Shown: positions 56,522 to 64,000 of the stretch, one piece after another
Layout: the number at the start of each line of letters is the position of its first letter
How positions within the stretch are numbered: the stretch's first letter is position 1
Assembly: GCF_019263585.2 (NCBI RefSeq)
Contig: NZ_JADQDF010000001.1
Coordinates: 3,720,001 to 3,784,000 of the forward strand
Reading direction: 5' to 3'
DNA length: 64,000 nucleotides
Source: Pseudonocardia oceani
GTDB taxonomy: Bacteria > Actinomycetota > Actinomycetes > Mycobacteriales > Pseudonocardiaceae
Notes under the pieces: model-generated
What the model saw: only the letters and a program-made list of their open reading frames with translations
What the model was told of the DNA's origin: nothing
Database searches by the model: none
Translations under genes and position numbers: made by a program

Positions 56522-56817
56522 TCGCGGACCAGGCGCATGCGCGGCGCGGGGATGGCCGCGTGCAGCGCTCCGGCGCCCAGCGCCAGGAACCGGAGGACCT
56601 CCCAGAGGGCCCAGCAGTGGTCCTCGGGAGGGCTGTCGGAGTCGAGGTAGAGGACCTTGGCCGGCCCGGTCGTGTCGAGCCGGGCGACCATGTCCGGCAT
56701 CGGTGTGAACACCACGTGCAGCGCCCCCTCGAGGCTGGTCACGAGCGCCTGCACGTCGGCGGTGGTGGTCGGACCGGTCACGGTGGGGAGGGTTGTGACG
56801 GGACTCAGTGGCAGCAC
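56518..56817 (-). CDS. small hypothetical protein
   Basis: 99 aa, convergent with the Clp-N gene and overlapping its stop by 4 bp. No signal peptide or membrane span. It has a mixed alpha/beta look (GALHVVFTPMPDMVARLDTT, CWALWEVLRFLALGAGALHA). It lies at the same strand as, and about 200 bp after, the HTH gene at 57019; the gap 56818-57018 shows nothing. No family recognised. Confidence 0.5.
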   Translation of the reverse strand: MLPLSPVTTLPTVTGPTTTADVQALVTSLEGALHVVFTPMPDMVARLDTTGPAKVLYLDSDSPPEDHCWALWEVLRFLALGAGALHAAIPAPRMRLVRD

Positions 56818-57018
56818 CGCGCTGGTCCTTCCGGGTCGAGGTGCGCGGAACTGGGGTCGCAGGGTCTACGCGACGTACAGCACTCTGCGAGGAGCGGTCA
56901 CCTGAGCAGGCGGCCGGAAAGAGCTTTGTTCCTACCCCTTTACCGCTCAAGACGGCGTCGACGTTTCACATTTCGTCGAACACGGCCTGATCGGTGTAGT
57001 CGCGCAGGAGGACGGTGA

Positions 57019-57513
57019 CTACAAGTCAGCTTCTTCGTAGTCGATTGGGCCATCGGGGCGCTGTCGGGAGGGCGCGGATTCCTTCGGCCATTCCAGGGTG
57101 ACGCCGTCGATCTCGCGTACGACCGGACCCGCCGACGACCCGGCGACGGCCGCGCGGACCACCCCGAGGATGGCGTCGCGCATCGGCACGGAGAGCCGTT
57201 CCGTGCCCGCAGGCAGCTGGTCAGCGAAATCACCCGCTTGCGCGGGCACCGGAAGGCCGACAGCCCGGGCCGCGGCGAGGACGACGGAGGTGACGTCGAT
57301 CTCCAGCACCTGGGCGATGACCCGCAGCGACTCCGGGTGCGGGAACTTGTTCTGCGCGTCCGCAGACCCGAGCTGCTGCCAGCGGCCCCGGCTCAGCGCC
57401 CCACCGGACTCGCGCTCCAGGTCGGCGTAGGACCAGCCGCGCTCGGTCATGCGGGAGCGGATGAGCCGACGTAGGGTCGGCGCAGCTCTGTCCTCGTCGC
57501 TCGGACCCGTCAC
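57019..57513 (-). CDS. XRE-like helix-turn-helix protein
   Basis: 164 aa from GTG at 57513, chosen because it directly precedes the conserved start; the open frame extends to 57612. The HTH reads LRRLIRSRMTERGWSYADLE, SRGRWQQLGS and PHPESLRVIAQVLEIDVTSV, the pattern of small XRE-type regulators. The C-terminal part (MRDAILGVVRAAVAGSS) is helical and may dimerise. It is orphan, with no toxin or phage genes adjacent. Confidence 0.75.
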   Translation of the reverse strand: MTGPSDEDRAAPTLRRLIRSRMTERGWSYADLERESGGALSRGRWQQLGSADAQNKFPHPESLRVIAQVLEIDVTSVVLAAARAVGLPVPAQAGDFADQLPAGTERLSVPMRDAILGVVRAAVAGSSAGPVVREIDGVTLEWPKESAPSRQRPDGPIDYEEADL

Positions 57514-57923
57514 ATCCAGCCTCGCTGTCCGTGGTGGGCGGTGGCGCGCGATCGGACCGGAATCGGGCCGGCCCCGCGAATTCCTCCGCAGGCTACCGGT
57601 CGCCGGAAGCATCTCCCGCCCCGGTACCGAGAATACTTCGCTATCCCGGGTGCAGCGGCGTCCGAGAGGCTGAATCGGCGCAGGCTCGAATGCGCAGGTG
57701 GGGCGGCCCGTCCCGTCCGATTGCCGTAGCGCGGCCGAGCGCGGGGAGGGCCGGACGCCGGCACCGTACCCGCCCAGCGCAGTGGCCCCGACCTCCGGGG
57801 GGAGGTCGGGGCCACTGCCGTGCCGGGTGCCCGACGAGCCGTCCGCTCGGCGGGTGCTCCTGCCCGGGTGGCGCGACGGGGTCGTTCTCGATCCCGTCGC
57901 GCCGGCATTCCCGTGCGCGATTC
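57514..57923. other. intergenic region between the DUF6777 gene and the XRE gene
   Basis: 410 bp with no credible gene. It holds the terminator of the DUF6777 gene (57779-57818) and the promoter side of the XRE gene. Confidence 0.45.
57779..57818. terminator. strong hairpin terminator downstream of the DUF6777 gene
   Basis: An 18-bp perfect stem built on AGTGGCCCCGACCTCC and its complement surrounds a GGGG loop, 106 bp beyond the stop codon. No U-tract. Confidence 0.7.
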
Positions 57924-59888
57924 CTAGAGGTCTTCGTCGTCGGTGACGGTCACCTCGACGTCGACCGGGATCCCGGTCTCGTCCTCATCCGCAATGACGT
58001 CCGCATCCTCGGCAGGAATTGATTCCTGCTCCTCGTCGGAAAGGACGGTCTCGTCCTCGATCTCCACGACCGTCTCGAGCGACCCGGGTGCCTCGGCCGG
58101 AGCCTCGGCGGGTGCCTCGGCCGGGTCGTCGGCCGGAGCCGGTGCCTCGATCGGTGCGTCATCCGGTGCGTCGGCGGGTGTCTCGGCTGAATCGTCGGCC
58201 GGGGCCGGCGTCTCGACCGGTGCCTCGACCACGGGTGCCTCGACCACGGGTGCCTCGACTGCAGGTGCCTCGATCAGGCTCTCGACCACAGGTGCCTCGA
58301 TCGCGGCCGGAGCAGCGGTGCGGGCTCCGGCTGCCCCGGTGTACGGGTTCGGGGTCTGGTCGGACGGCGTCACCGTGTTCTCGCCCTCGCCACCATCGAG
58401 TGTGTCCTCGCCGGGACCACCGGTGAGGGTGTCGTTGCCGGCGCCCCCGCTGATGTTGTCGTCGTAGACCGTGCCGGTGATGGTGTCGTTGCCGTCGCCG
58501 CCGGTGATCGTCTTGCCGCCGGTGGCGTTGGTGCAGTCGATCGTGTCGTTGGCGGAGGTCCCCGTCACCGTCGTGGCGGTCTGGGTGACCCCCACGCTGA
58601 CGACGCAGGCCACGTAGGCGGGCTCGCCGTCGTCGTCACCGGGATCGGTGCCGTCGTCGTCGCCCGGGTCGGTGCCGTCGTCGTCACCGGGGTCGGTCCC
58701 GTCGCCGGGATCGGTGCCGTCGCCCGGGTCCGTGCCGTCGTCGTCGCCGGGGTCGGTGCCGTCATCGGGGTCGGTGCCGTCATCGCCGCCGCCGCCGCCG
58801 CCGTTGTCGCCGCCGCCGCCGTCATCGGGGTCGGTGCCGTCATCGCCGCCGCCGCCGCCGCCGTTGTCGCCGCCGCCGCCGTCATCGGGGTCGGTGCCGT
58901 CATCGCCGCCGCCGCCGCCGTTGTCGCCGCCGCCGCCGTCATCGGGGTCGGTGCCGTCATCGCCGCCGCCGCCGTTGTCGCCGCCGCCGCCGTCATCGGG
59001 GTCGGTGCCGTCATCGCCGCCGCCGCCGTTCCCGCCGCCGTCGCCGTTCCCGCCGCCGTCGCCGTTCCCGCCGCCGTCGCCGTTCCCGTCGCCGTCGCCG
59101 TTCCCGTCGCCGTCGCCGTTCCCGTCGCCGTCGCCGTTCCCGTCGTTATCACCGTCGCCGTCGTAACCGCTGTCGGAGTCGGTGTCCTTGTCACCGCCGG
59201 AGCCGACGGGCCGGTCGAGCGCCCCGTCGGTCGGGGTCACGAGGGTGAACTCGTCGACCGGCGCCAGGGCCGGGGTGATGACGTCGACGTCGTCGGACGC
59301 GAGGCCCGACCACGCGTCGCCGGAGTAGGTGATCGCCGCGCCCGTGTCGGCCGGCGAGGCCAGGGGGTTGCCGCAGTAGCAGCGCACCTGGGGCACACCG
59401 AACCGGTCCACCATGACGGCGGTGCCGGCCTGCAGCACGGCCTGGAACGGCGCGGCGCGCCCGTCGCTGAACCCGTGGTTGGTCACGGCTGTGTCGGCGC
59501 GCAGCGTCACCGGGGTGAGGTCGGCGACGTAGCTGGCGATGTCGGTCGTGGCGATGCCCTCGACGTCGGCGAAGGCGGTCGCCACCGCGACGTCGTTCTC
59601 GAGGAACGCGACCATCGCGGCGCGGTCGCAGGCGTTGTCCCGCGTCCCGCCGTAGAGGCCGAGCGCGTCGCCGGAGACGGCGCCGCCGGTGCGTGCCGGC
59701 ACGTCGGCCGGTGTTACCGCTGCGACCAGCGCGAACGGGTCGGCTCCCGCCGCGTCGGCGGGCTCGGCGTGCACGAGCGCCGCCGGGCTGGACAGGGTGG
59801 TGAGTGGTTCGTACGACCACGCCGCCGTGGCGACGTAGCCGAAGATCAGGCCGGCCACTGCAGCAGTGGTCACCGTTCTTCCATACAT
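57924..59888 (-). CDS. large repeat-rich surface protein: DUF6777 domain, Gly/Asp repeats and RTX module
   Basis: 654 aa from ATG at 59888 with AAGGA upstream. Order: signal or anchor (1-25); a DUF6777-like domain (about 60-200) with ALGLYGGTRDNACDRAAMVA, DTAVTNHGFSDGRA and VRCYCGNPLASP; a Gly/Asp/Asn repeat stalk (about 235-420); an RTX-like calcium-binding module (GGDGNDTITG, GGAGNDTLTGGPGEDTLDGG, about 465-510); a Pro/Ala/Glu-rich stretch with EAPVVEAPVVEAPV; and a very acidic C-terminus. There is no sorting motif. It is probably an extracellular Ca2+-binding adhesin or structural protein; that role is inferred. Confidence 0.8.
   Translation of the reverse strand: MYGRTVTTAAVAGLIFGYVATAAWSYEPLTTLSSPAALVHAEPADAAGADPFALVAAVTPADVPARTGGAVSGDALGLYGGTRDNACDRAAMVAFLENDVAVATAFADVEGIATTDIASYVADLTPVTLRADTAVTNHGFSDGRAAPFQAVLQAGTAVMVDRFGVPQVRCYCGNPLASPADTGAAITYSGDAWSGLASDDVDVITPALAPVDEFTLVTPTDGALDRPVGSGGDKDTDSDSGYDGDGDNDGNGDGDGNGDGDGNGDGDGNGDGGGNGDGGGNGDGGGNGGGGDDGTDPDDGGGGDNGGGGDDGTDPDDGGGGDNGGGGGDDGTDPDDGGGGDNGGGGGGDDGTDPDDGGGGDNGGGGGGDDGTDPDDGTDPGDDDGTDPGDGTDPGDGTDPGDDDGTDPGDDDGTDPGDDDGEPAYVACVVSVGVTQTATTVTGTSANDTIDCTNATGGKTITGGDGNDTITGTVYDDNISGGAGNDTLTGGPGEDTLDGGEGENTVTPSDQTPNPYTGAAGARTAAPAAIEAPVVESLIEAPAVEAPVVEAPVVEAPVETPAPADDSAETPADAPDDAPIEAPAPADDPAEAPAEAPAEAPGSLETVVEIEDETVLSDEEQESIPAEDADVIADEDETGIPVDVEVTVTDDEDL
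58625..59165 (-). repeat. Gly/Asp-rich tandem repeats inside the DUF6777 gene
   Basis: Two repeat families lie in frame: short GDGNGD units (about 59030-59165) and about five copies of GGGGDDGTDPDDGGGGDN (about 58750-59030), with the number of CCG triplets varying between copies. A DPGDGT/DPGDDDG array follows. Units are multiples of 3 bp, so copy changes keep the frame. Confidence 0.85.
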
Positions 59889-60286
59889 GGGGTTCCTTCT
59901 TCGCTGACCTGTGTCAGCACATGACGAGCAGCCGTGTCGTGGCGGAGGGCAGCAGCGATCGACCGACCGGACGCCGGTTCGGCACTGCTGACCGTTCGCC
60001 CTCCCGGTACGGGGGGCGTGGTGCGCACCGCATCGCGTCGGGGCGGGCCGGTGTTCTCCAGCTCGGCGAGTCGCGGGACGCGCGGTGCGTCGTTTCGGGG
60101 TGGGGCCGCCGACGGGATCCGTCGCGCGGTGCTGGCCTGGGACCGGAACGACCCGACCCCCCGCTCGTACGTCGCTGCGTACCCACGGAGTGTGCGCCTC
60201 TCGTGACAGAACGGCAAGCCGGACTAGCTGAAACGCCTACCAGTGTTTGTCGATACGCGCGCTGCCGGGCGTGTCACGATGGCGTG
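59889..60286. other. divergent region between the DUF6777 and M1 peptidase genes
   Basis: 398 bp without a credible gene. A perfect palindrome GCTGAC-CTGT-GTCAGC lies at 59903-59918, 15 bp upstream of the DUF6777 start, and could be an operator in its leader or promoter. Confidence 0.4.
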
Positions 60287-61708
60287 ATGCGCAGGTTCCT
60301 GGTGCTCGCGACGGTCGGCGTGCTGGTCCTGCCCGGGTGCGCCGCCGCGTCCGGCCCGGCGCTCGTCACCGCTCCCATCGAGGCGACGCCGGGCGCGCCC
60401 GGCATCGGCGACCCGTACTTCCCGCTCGACGGCAACGGCGGCTACGACGTCGACCGCTACGACCTCGATGTCTCCTACGCCCCCGAGACCGACGTGCTCG
60501 CCGGAGTCGCGACCGTCAGTGCGCGCGCGACGCAGGGGCTCTCGGCGTTCAACCTGGACCTGTCGGGGCTGGAGGTCCGGTCGGTCACGGTCGACGGCGC
60601 CGACGCCGCGTTCACCCGTGACGGCGGCGAGCTCACTGTCACCCCGGCCGCTCCGCTCGCCGAGGGCGCCGCGTTCACCGCGGTCGTCACCTACGACGGC
60701 GTCCCGCAGCTCGTCGAGGACAGCTTCGGCGCCGCCGGCTTCTTCGCCACCGGTGACGGCGCGCTGGTCGTCGGGCAGCCCGACGTCGCCGCCACCTGGT
60801 TCCCGGCCAACGACCACCCGCTCGACCCGGCCGCGTTCACCTTCCGGATCACCGCGCCCGAGGGGCTGGAGGCGGTCGCGAACGGGGTGCTGGAGTCGAC
60901 GACCACCAGCGGCGGCTCGACCACCACCACCTGGGTCGCCGACCGGCCGATGGCGCCCTACCTCGCGGGCATGGCGATCGGCGAGTTCGACGTCCTCGCC
61001 TACGAGCAGGACGGCATTCGCTACTGGGACGCCTTCGCCCCCGACCTCGGCGGCGTGGACGCCGTCGCCCGCGCCGCGCTCGCCCGCCAGCCCGAGGTGC
61101 TCGCGTACCTGGCGCGGGTGTTCGGGCCCTACCCGTTCGACGTGGCGGGCGGCATCGTCGACGCCGAGCCGCGGCTGGCGTTCGCGCTGGAGAACCAGAC
61201 CCGCCCGATCTACGCGCAGAGCTTCTTCGACGACGCGGTGTCGGGCGAGTCGGTTGTGGTGCACGAGCTGGCCCACCAGTGGTTCGGCGACGACCTGCCG
61301 CTCGCCCGCTGGAGCGACATCTGGCTCAACGAGGGCTTCGCGACCTACGCCGAGTGGCTGTGGAGCGAGCACGACGGGCGGGAGACGGTGGCGCAGCAGT
61401 TCGCCGCGGTCACCGCGATCCCGGCCGACGACCCGTTCTGGACGGTCCCGATCGGCGATCCCGGCCCCGACAGGATCTTCGACGAGGCCGTCTACGTCCG
61501 GGGCGCCATGACGCTGCACGCGCTGCGCACCGCCGTCGGCGACGAGGCCTTCTTCCGGATCCTGCCCGAGTGGGCCGCCCGGCGGTCGGGCCAGAACGTC
61601 ACGACCGCCGACTTCGCCGCGCTCGCCGAGGAGGTCTCCGGGCAGGAGCTGGACGACCTGTTCACCACCTGGCTCGTCACGCCGGAGAAGCCCTCCGGGC
61701 TCGCCTGA
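60287..61708 (+). CDS. M1 family zinc metallopeptidase lipoprotein
   Basis: 473 aa from ATG at 60287. Lipobox LPGC gives lipidated Cys18. The M1 N-domain beta-sandwich (DVDRYDLDVSYAPETDVLAG) leads to the catalytic domain: HELAHQWFGDD with H326, E327 and H330, third ligand E349 in WLNEGFATYAEWLW. The exopeptidase GAMEN motif is replaced by AFALENQTR. The C-terminal domain is short (about 60 residues after the active site), so it is a minimal M1 enzyme. It should trim peptides at the outer face of the membrane. Confidence 0.92.
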   Translation: MRRFLVLATVGVLVLPGCAAASGPALVTAPIEATPGAPGIGDPYFPLDGNGGYDVDRYDLDVSYAPETDVLAGVATVSARATQGLSAFNLDLSGLEVRSVTVDGADAAFTRDGGELTVTPAAPLAEGAAFTAVVTYDGVPQLVEDSFGAAGFFATGDGALVVGQPDVAATWFPANDHPLDPAAFTFRITAPEGLEAVANGVLESTTTSGGSTTTTWVADRPMAPYLAGMAIGEFDVLAYEQDGIRYWDAFAPDLGGVDAVARAALARQPEVLAYLARVFGPYPFDVAGGIVDAEPRLAFALENQTRPIYAQSFFDDAVSGESVVVHELAHQWFGDDLPLARWSDIWLNEGFATYAEWLWSEHDGRETVAQQFAAVTAIPADDPFWTVPIGDPGPDRIFDEAVYVRGAMTLHALRTAVGDEAFFRILPEWAARRSGQNVTTADFAALAEEVSGQELDDLFTTWLVTPEKPSGLA

Positions 61709-62157
61709 CGGCGACCGCCTCGTCCGCTCGGACGCCCGGCCGGCGCAGCGCTGCGCACGGTGGTCACCGGCCGTCAGTGCACGGTCGCCGGCGGGGCCGT
61801 CGGGACCGGCGACTGGTCCGGGCGAGGGCTCACACCTGTCCGTGGCGGGCTGCGGTGACGCTCCGTGCATCCCCGGTTGACAGGGCGTGCGACAAGCGTC
61901 AAGCTGTCATCTGTCAAGCAGCAGTAGGTGACCGCGACGAACGCGCGGTCGTGATCGCGCAGACCGTCACCTCCCCGGTGGCGCCCACGTCGTCCGGACC
62001 TGCCCAGCGGCCCCCCGAGCCGCGCGCGTCCCGGACCGCACGCACCTCTCCGGTCCTACGAGGCCGGCCGCCGCACCCCACGGCGCATCCACCCGGTGAC
62101 GTCACCGGCTCATCACGGCACGCTCCCGAGGGGCGGCCGACCCCGCCTGGAGGCGAT
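61709..62157. other. intergenic region upstream of the ice-binding-domain gene
   Basis: 449 bp without a credible gene. Three related half-sites cluster together: TTGACAG (61877-61883), CTGTCAT (61904-61910) and CTGTCAA (61911-61917), about 240 bp before the start. They form an inverted plus direct repeat arrangement that may bind a regulator. Confidence 0.4.
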
Positions 62158-63609
62158 GTGCCCACCATGGACCAACCCGTGCCGCCCGGCACCAGAGCCG
62201 GCCGGATCGGTGCCGCCGTCACGGCGGTGATCGCCGTGGTCGTGGCGACCCTGATGCTGCTGTCCGCGGGCACGGCACTGGCTGCGACCTCGGTGCCGCT
62301 GGGCACGGCGGCGAGCTTCGCCGTGCTCGCGGGCTCGAGGGTGACCAACACCGGCCCGACGCAGGTGTCCGGCGACCTCGGCGTCAGCCCGGGCTCGGCC
62401 GTCACCGGGTTCCCGCCGGGTTTGGTCAGCGGCGGCACGCAGCACACGGCCGACGCCGTCGCGCTGCAGGCGCAGTCGGACCTGACGATCGCCTACAACA
62501 ACGCCGCGGGTCAGCCCCGGGTCGGTGAGACGGCCACCGAGCTCGGTGGGCAGACCTTCGTGGCGGGCGTGTACGGCAACGCCGGCGAGCTGGGCCTGAC
62601 CGGCACCGTCACCCTGGACGCGGAAGGCGATCCCGGCGCGGTCTTCATCTTCCAGGCCGGCTCGACCTTGATCACCGCGTCGAGAAGCACCGTCGCGCTG
62701 GTCAACGGTGCGGATGCGTGCAACGTGTTCTGGCAGGTCGGCAGCTCCGCGACGCTCGGCACCGGCACCGCGTTCCGCGGAACGGTCCTGGCTCTGACCT
62801 CGATCACCGCGAACACGGGCGCGACCGTGCAGGGCCGCCTGCTCGCCCGCAACGGCGCCGTCACCCTCGACTCCAACGTCATCGACCGGGCGGGCTGCGC
62901 CGCCACCCCCGCACCGGAGCCGACGGCCACGCCGACGACCACCACGACGGCCCCGCCGACGACGACCACGGCCCCGCCGACGACGACCGAGCCGCCGACG
63001 ACGACCACGACGACCGAGGCGCCGACGACGACCACGACGACCGAGCCGCCGACGACCACGACGACCGAGCCGCCGACGACGACCACGACCGAGCCTCCGA
63101 CGACGACCACGACGGCGCCGACGACCACGACCACGGTCCCGCCGACCACGACCACGACGGCCCCGACGACGACGCCGGGCAACCCCGGGAACCCCGGGAA
63201 CCCCGGGAACCCCGGCAACCCGGGAAATCACGGTAGTCCCGGCAACCCGGGCGCCCCCGGAGACTCCGACGCACCCGGCGACGGTGACAACGATGGCGAC
63301 GAGGACGACTCCGATGGTGGCGTCGACGACGGTTCCGGCGGCTCCGGCGACGGCGACGGCGGCGAGAGCGACGCCGGCGACGACACCGCCCCGGCCACGG
63401 GCAGTGGCTCCGGCGATTCGGACAGCGGTGGCAGCGGCGTGACCGGCAACGGATCCGGCGACGGCGTGGTCGTCCCCCTCGGCTACCCGGCCACCGGTGC
63501 GGGCGGTCCCTCCGCCCCGGACGTGGCCTGGGTCCTCGCGGGCGGACTGGTGCTCCTCGGCTCCGCCGCGGTCGCCCTGCAGTTCCACCGTCGCCGGAAC
63601 GCGCGGTGA
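62158..63609 (+). CDS. ice-binding-like (DUF3494) cell-wall protein with Thr/Pro stalk and sorting signal
   Basis: 483 aa from GTG at 62158 (GGAGG 4 nt upstream); ATG 62167 is the alternative. After the signal peptide (ending TALA) the DUF3494 domain runs about 45-245: LGTAASFAVLAGSRVTNTGP, SGDLGVSPGSAVTGFPP, GDPGAVFIFQAGSTLITAS and FWQVGSSATLGTGTAFRGTV. Then come a TTTTTEPP-type stalk, GNPGNPGNPG repeats and an acidic Gly/Ser stalk. The C-terminus has YPATG (about 443-447), a hydrophobic span and RRRNAR, a sortase signal layout with Y in place of L. A sortase gene follows. Confidence 0.88.
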   Translation: MPTMDQPVPPGTRAGRIGAAVTAVIAVVVATLMLLSAGTALAATSVPLGTAASFAVLAGSRVTNTGPTQVSGDLGVSPGSAVTGFPPGLVSGGTQHTADAVALQAQSDLTIAYNNAAGQPRVGETATELGGQTFVAGVYGNAGELGLTGTVTLDAEGDPGAVFIFQAGSTLITASRSTVALVNGADACNVFWQVGSSATLGTGTAFRGTVLALTSITANTGATVQGRLLARNGAVTLDSNVIDRAGCAATPAPEPTATPTTTTTAPPTTTTAPPTTTEPPTTTTTTEAPTTTTTTEPPTTTTTEPPTTTTTEPPTTTTTAPTTTTTVPPTTTTTAPTTTPGNPGNPGNPGNPGNPGNHGSPGNPGAPGDSDAPGDGDNDGDEDDSDGGVDDGSGGSGDGDGGESDAGDDTAPATGSGSGDSDSGGSGVTGNGSGDGVVVPLGYPATGAGGPSAPDVAWVLAGGLVLLGSAAVALQFHRRRNAR

Positions 63610-63691
63610 CCACCGCAGGGTCGGGATCCCGGGGCTCGGCCGGTCGCGCCGGCCGGCCCGGGACGCCCGGCCGTCGACCCGGCGCCCGGCC

Positions 63692-64000
63692 GTGAGGTCC
63701 GGATCCCCGCGGCCGCCCCGGACCGGGTGGGGCTGGTGGCCCGTCGCGGCGGCCGGGGTGGCCCTGCTCGTCGTGGCGCTCGTCGCGGTGCCGTGGCTGG
63801 TCGACCGGCCGGTGCCGACGGCCGGCGGCGGCTCCGCCACGGCCGCGGCGCCGCGGGCACCGGCACCCGGCGTCGTCGTCCCGGTGTCGCGGCCCGTCAC
63901 CCTCGACGTCCCCGCGATCGACCTGGCCGGCTCCCCGCTCGGGGAGCTGGGGCTCAACGCCGACGGGACCGTCGAGGTGCCCACCGACTACGCCACGGCG
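63692..64000 (+). CDS. class F-like sortase, N-terminal part (runs off the window)
   Basis: 103 codons from GTG at 63692 to the window end. One membrane span (WWPVAAAGVALLVVALVAVP, about 15-34) and a Pro/Ala linker lead to the sortase start VTLDVPAIDLAGSPLGELGL followed by NADGTVEVPTDY, a pattern typical of actinobacterial class F sortases. The catalytic His, Cys and Arg lie beyond the window. It is 82 bp after a gene whose product ends in a sorting-signal-like tail, so the two are probably enzyme and substrate. Confidence 0.82.
   Translation, partial: MRSGSPRPPRTGWGWWPVAAAGVALLVVALVAVPWLVDRPVPTAGGGSATAAAPRAPAPGVVVPVSRPVTLDVPAIDLAGSPLGELGLNADGTVEVPTDYATA

Noticed and set aside
58625..59165. 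Possible CRISPR array because of regular repeats
   Set aside because: Repeats are contiguous, in frame, of simple triplet composition and without unique spacers. No cas genes are present.
58648..59166. Ser/Pro-rich rightward frame opposite the Gly/Asp repeats
   Set aside because: It is the antisense of the repeat stalk of the DUF6777 protein. The sense protein has signal, domain and RTX parts.
59934..60206. 90-codon rightward frame between the DUF6777 and M1 peptidase genes
   Set aside because: No ribosome binding site, no family resemblance, and it covers the promoter side of the DUF6777 gene.

Overview
The window is about 73% G+C DNA with dense, often overlapping genes and frequent GTG starts. 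It carries mycothiol conjugate amidase (mca), a lipid-droplet-associated protein, LuxR and ECF regulators, and long proline/alanine- and glycine/aspartate-rich surface proteins. This fits a mycothiol-making actinobacterium of the Pseudonocardiaceae type (Pseudonocardia-like; the genus is inferred). No rRNA, tRNA, CRISPR array, transposase or phage gene was recognised.

The backbone from 7.5 to 54.8 kb reads as an expanded version of the Mycobacterium tuberculosis Rv1077-Rv1112 order: cbs, metB, greA (opposite strand), mca, a small membrane protein, a DUF255 thioredoxin-fold protein, haemolysin III, a cis-prenyltransferase, phoH2, fumarase, glpX, a DUF4245 protein, xseB, xseA, a lipid-droplet protein, ispH, a DUF6542 protein and ychF. 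Accessory blocks sit between these anchors. They are a sigma factor plus threonine deaminase (10.1-12.8 kb), a tandemly duplicated secreted protein (19.3-20.7 kb), guaB1, a Ser/Thr kinase and ligB (24-28.7 kb), a WYL regulator with a DinB pair and an ABC importer (28.7-34.3 kb), twin LuxR regulators and a flavin oxidoreductase (36-39.5 kb), alkylation repair and a two-component system (48.4-52.9 kb).

The left end (0-7.2 kb) holds fatty-acid related genes (acyl-CoA dehydrogenase, TetR regulator, thiolase) and two convergent sigma-factor genes, one in a DGPF/ECF42 pair. The right end (55-64 kb) is a regulatory and cell-surface region: a Clp-N regulator behind two identical-arm operators, a DUF6777/RTX repeat protein, an M1 peptidase lipoprotein, and an ice-binding-domain protein followed by a class F-like sortase that runs off the window.

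Control signals are unusually readable. Many genes have a TANNNT -10 box 6-8 nt before the start codon and no ribosome binding site, so they are probably leaderless. Operons use 1-8 bp stop/start overlaps (kinase/regulator, ABC importer, xse, rmuC, repair). The strongest candidates for new biology are an intrinsic terminator in the greA leader, the twin-operator leaderless Clp-N gene, a GAT tract that encodes poly-Asp in one frame and stacked start codons in another, the duplicated secreted-protein unit, and the repeat-rich surface proteins.
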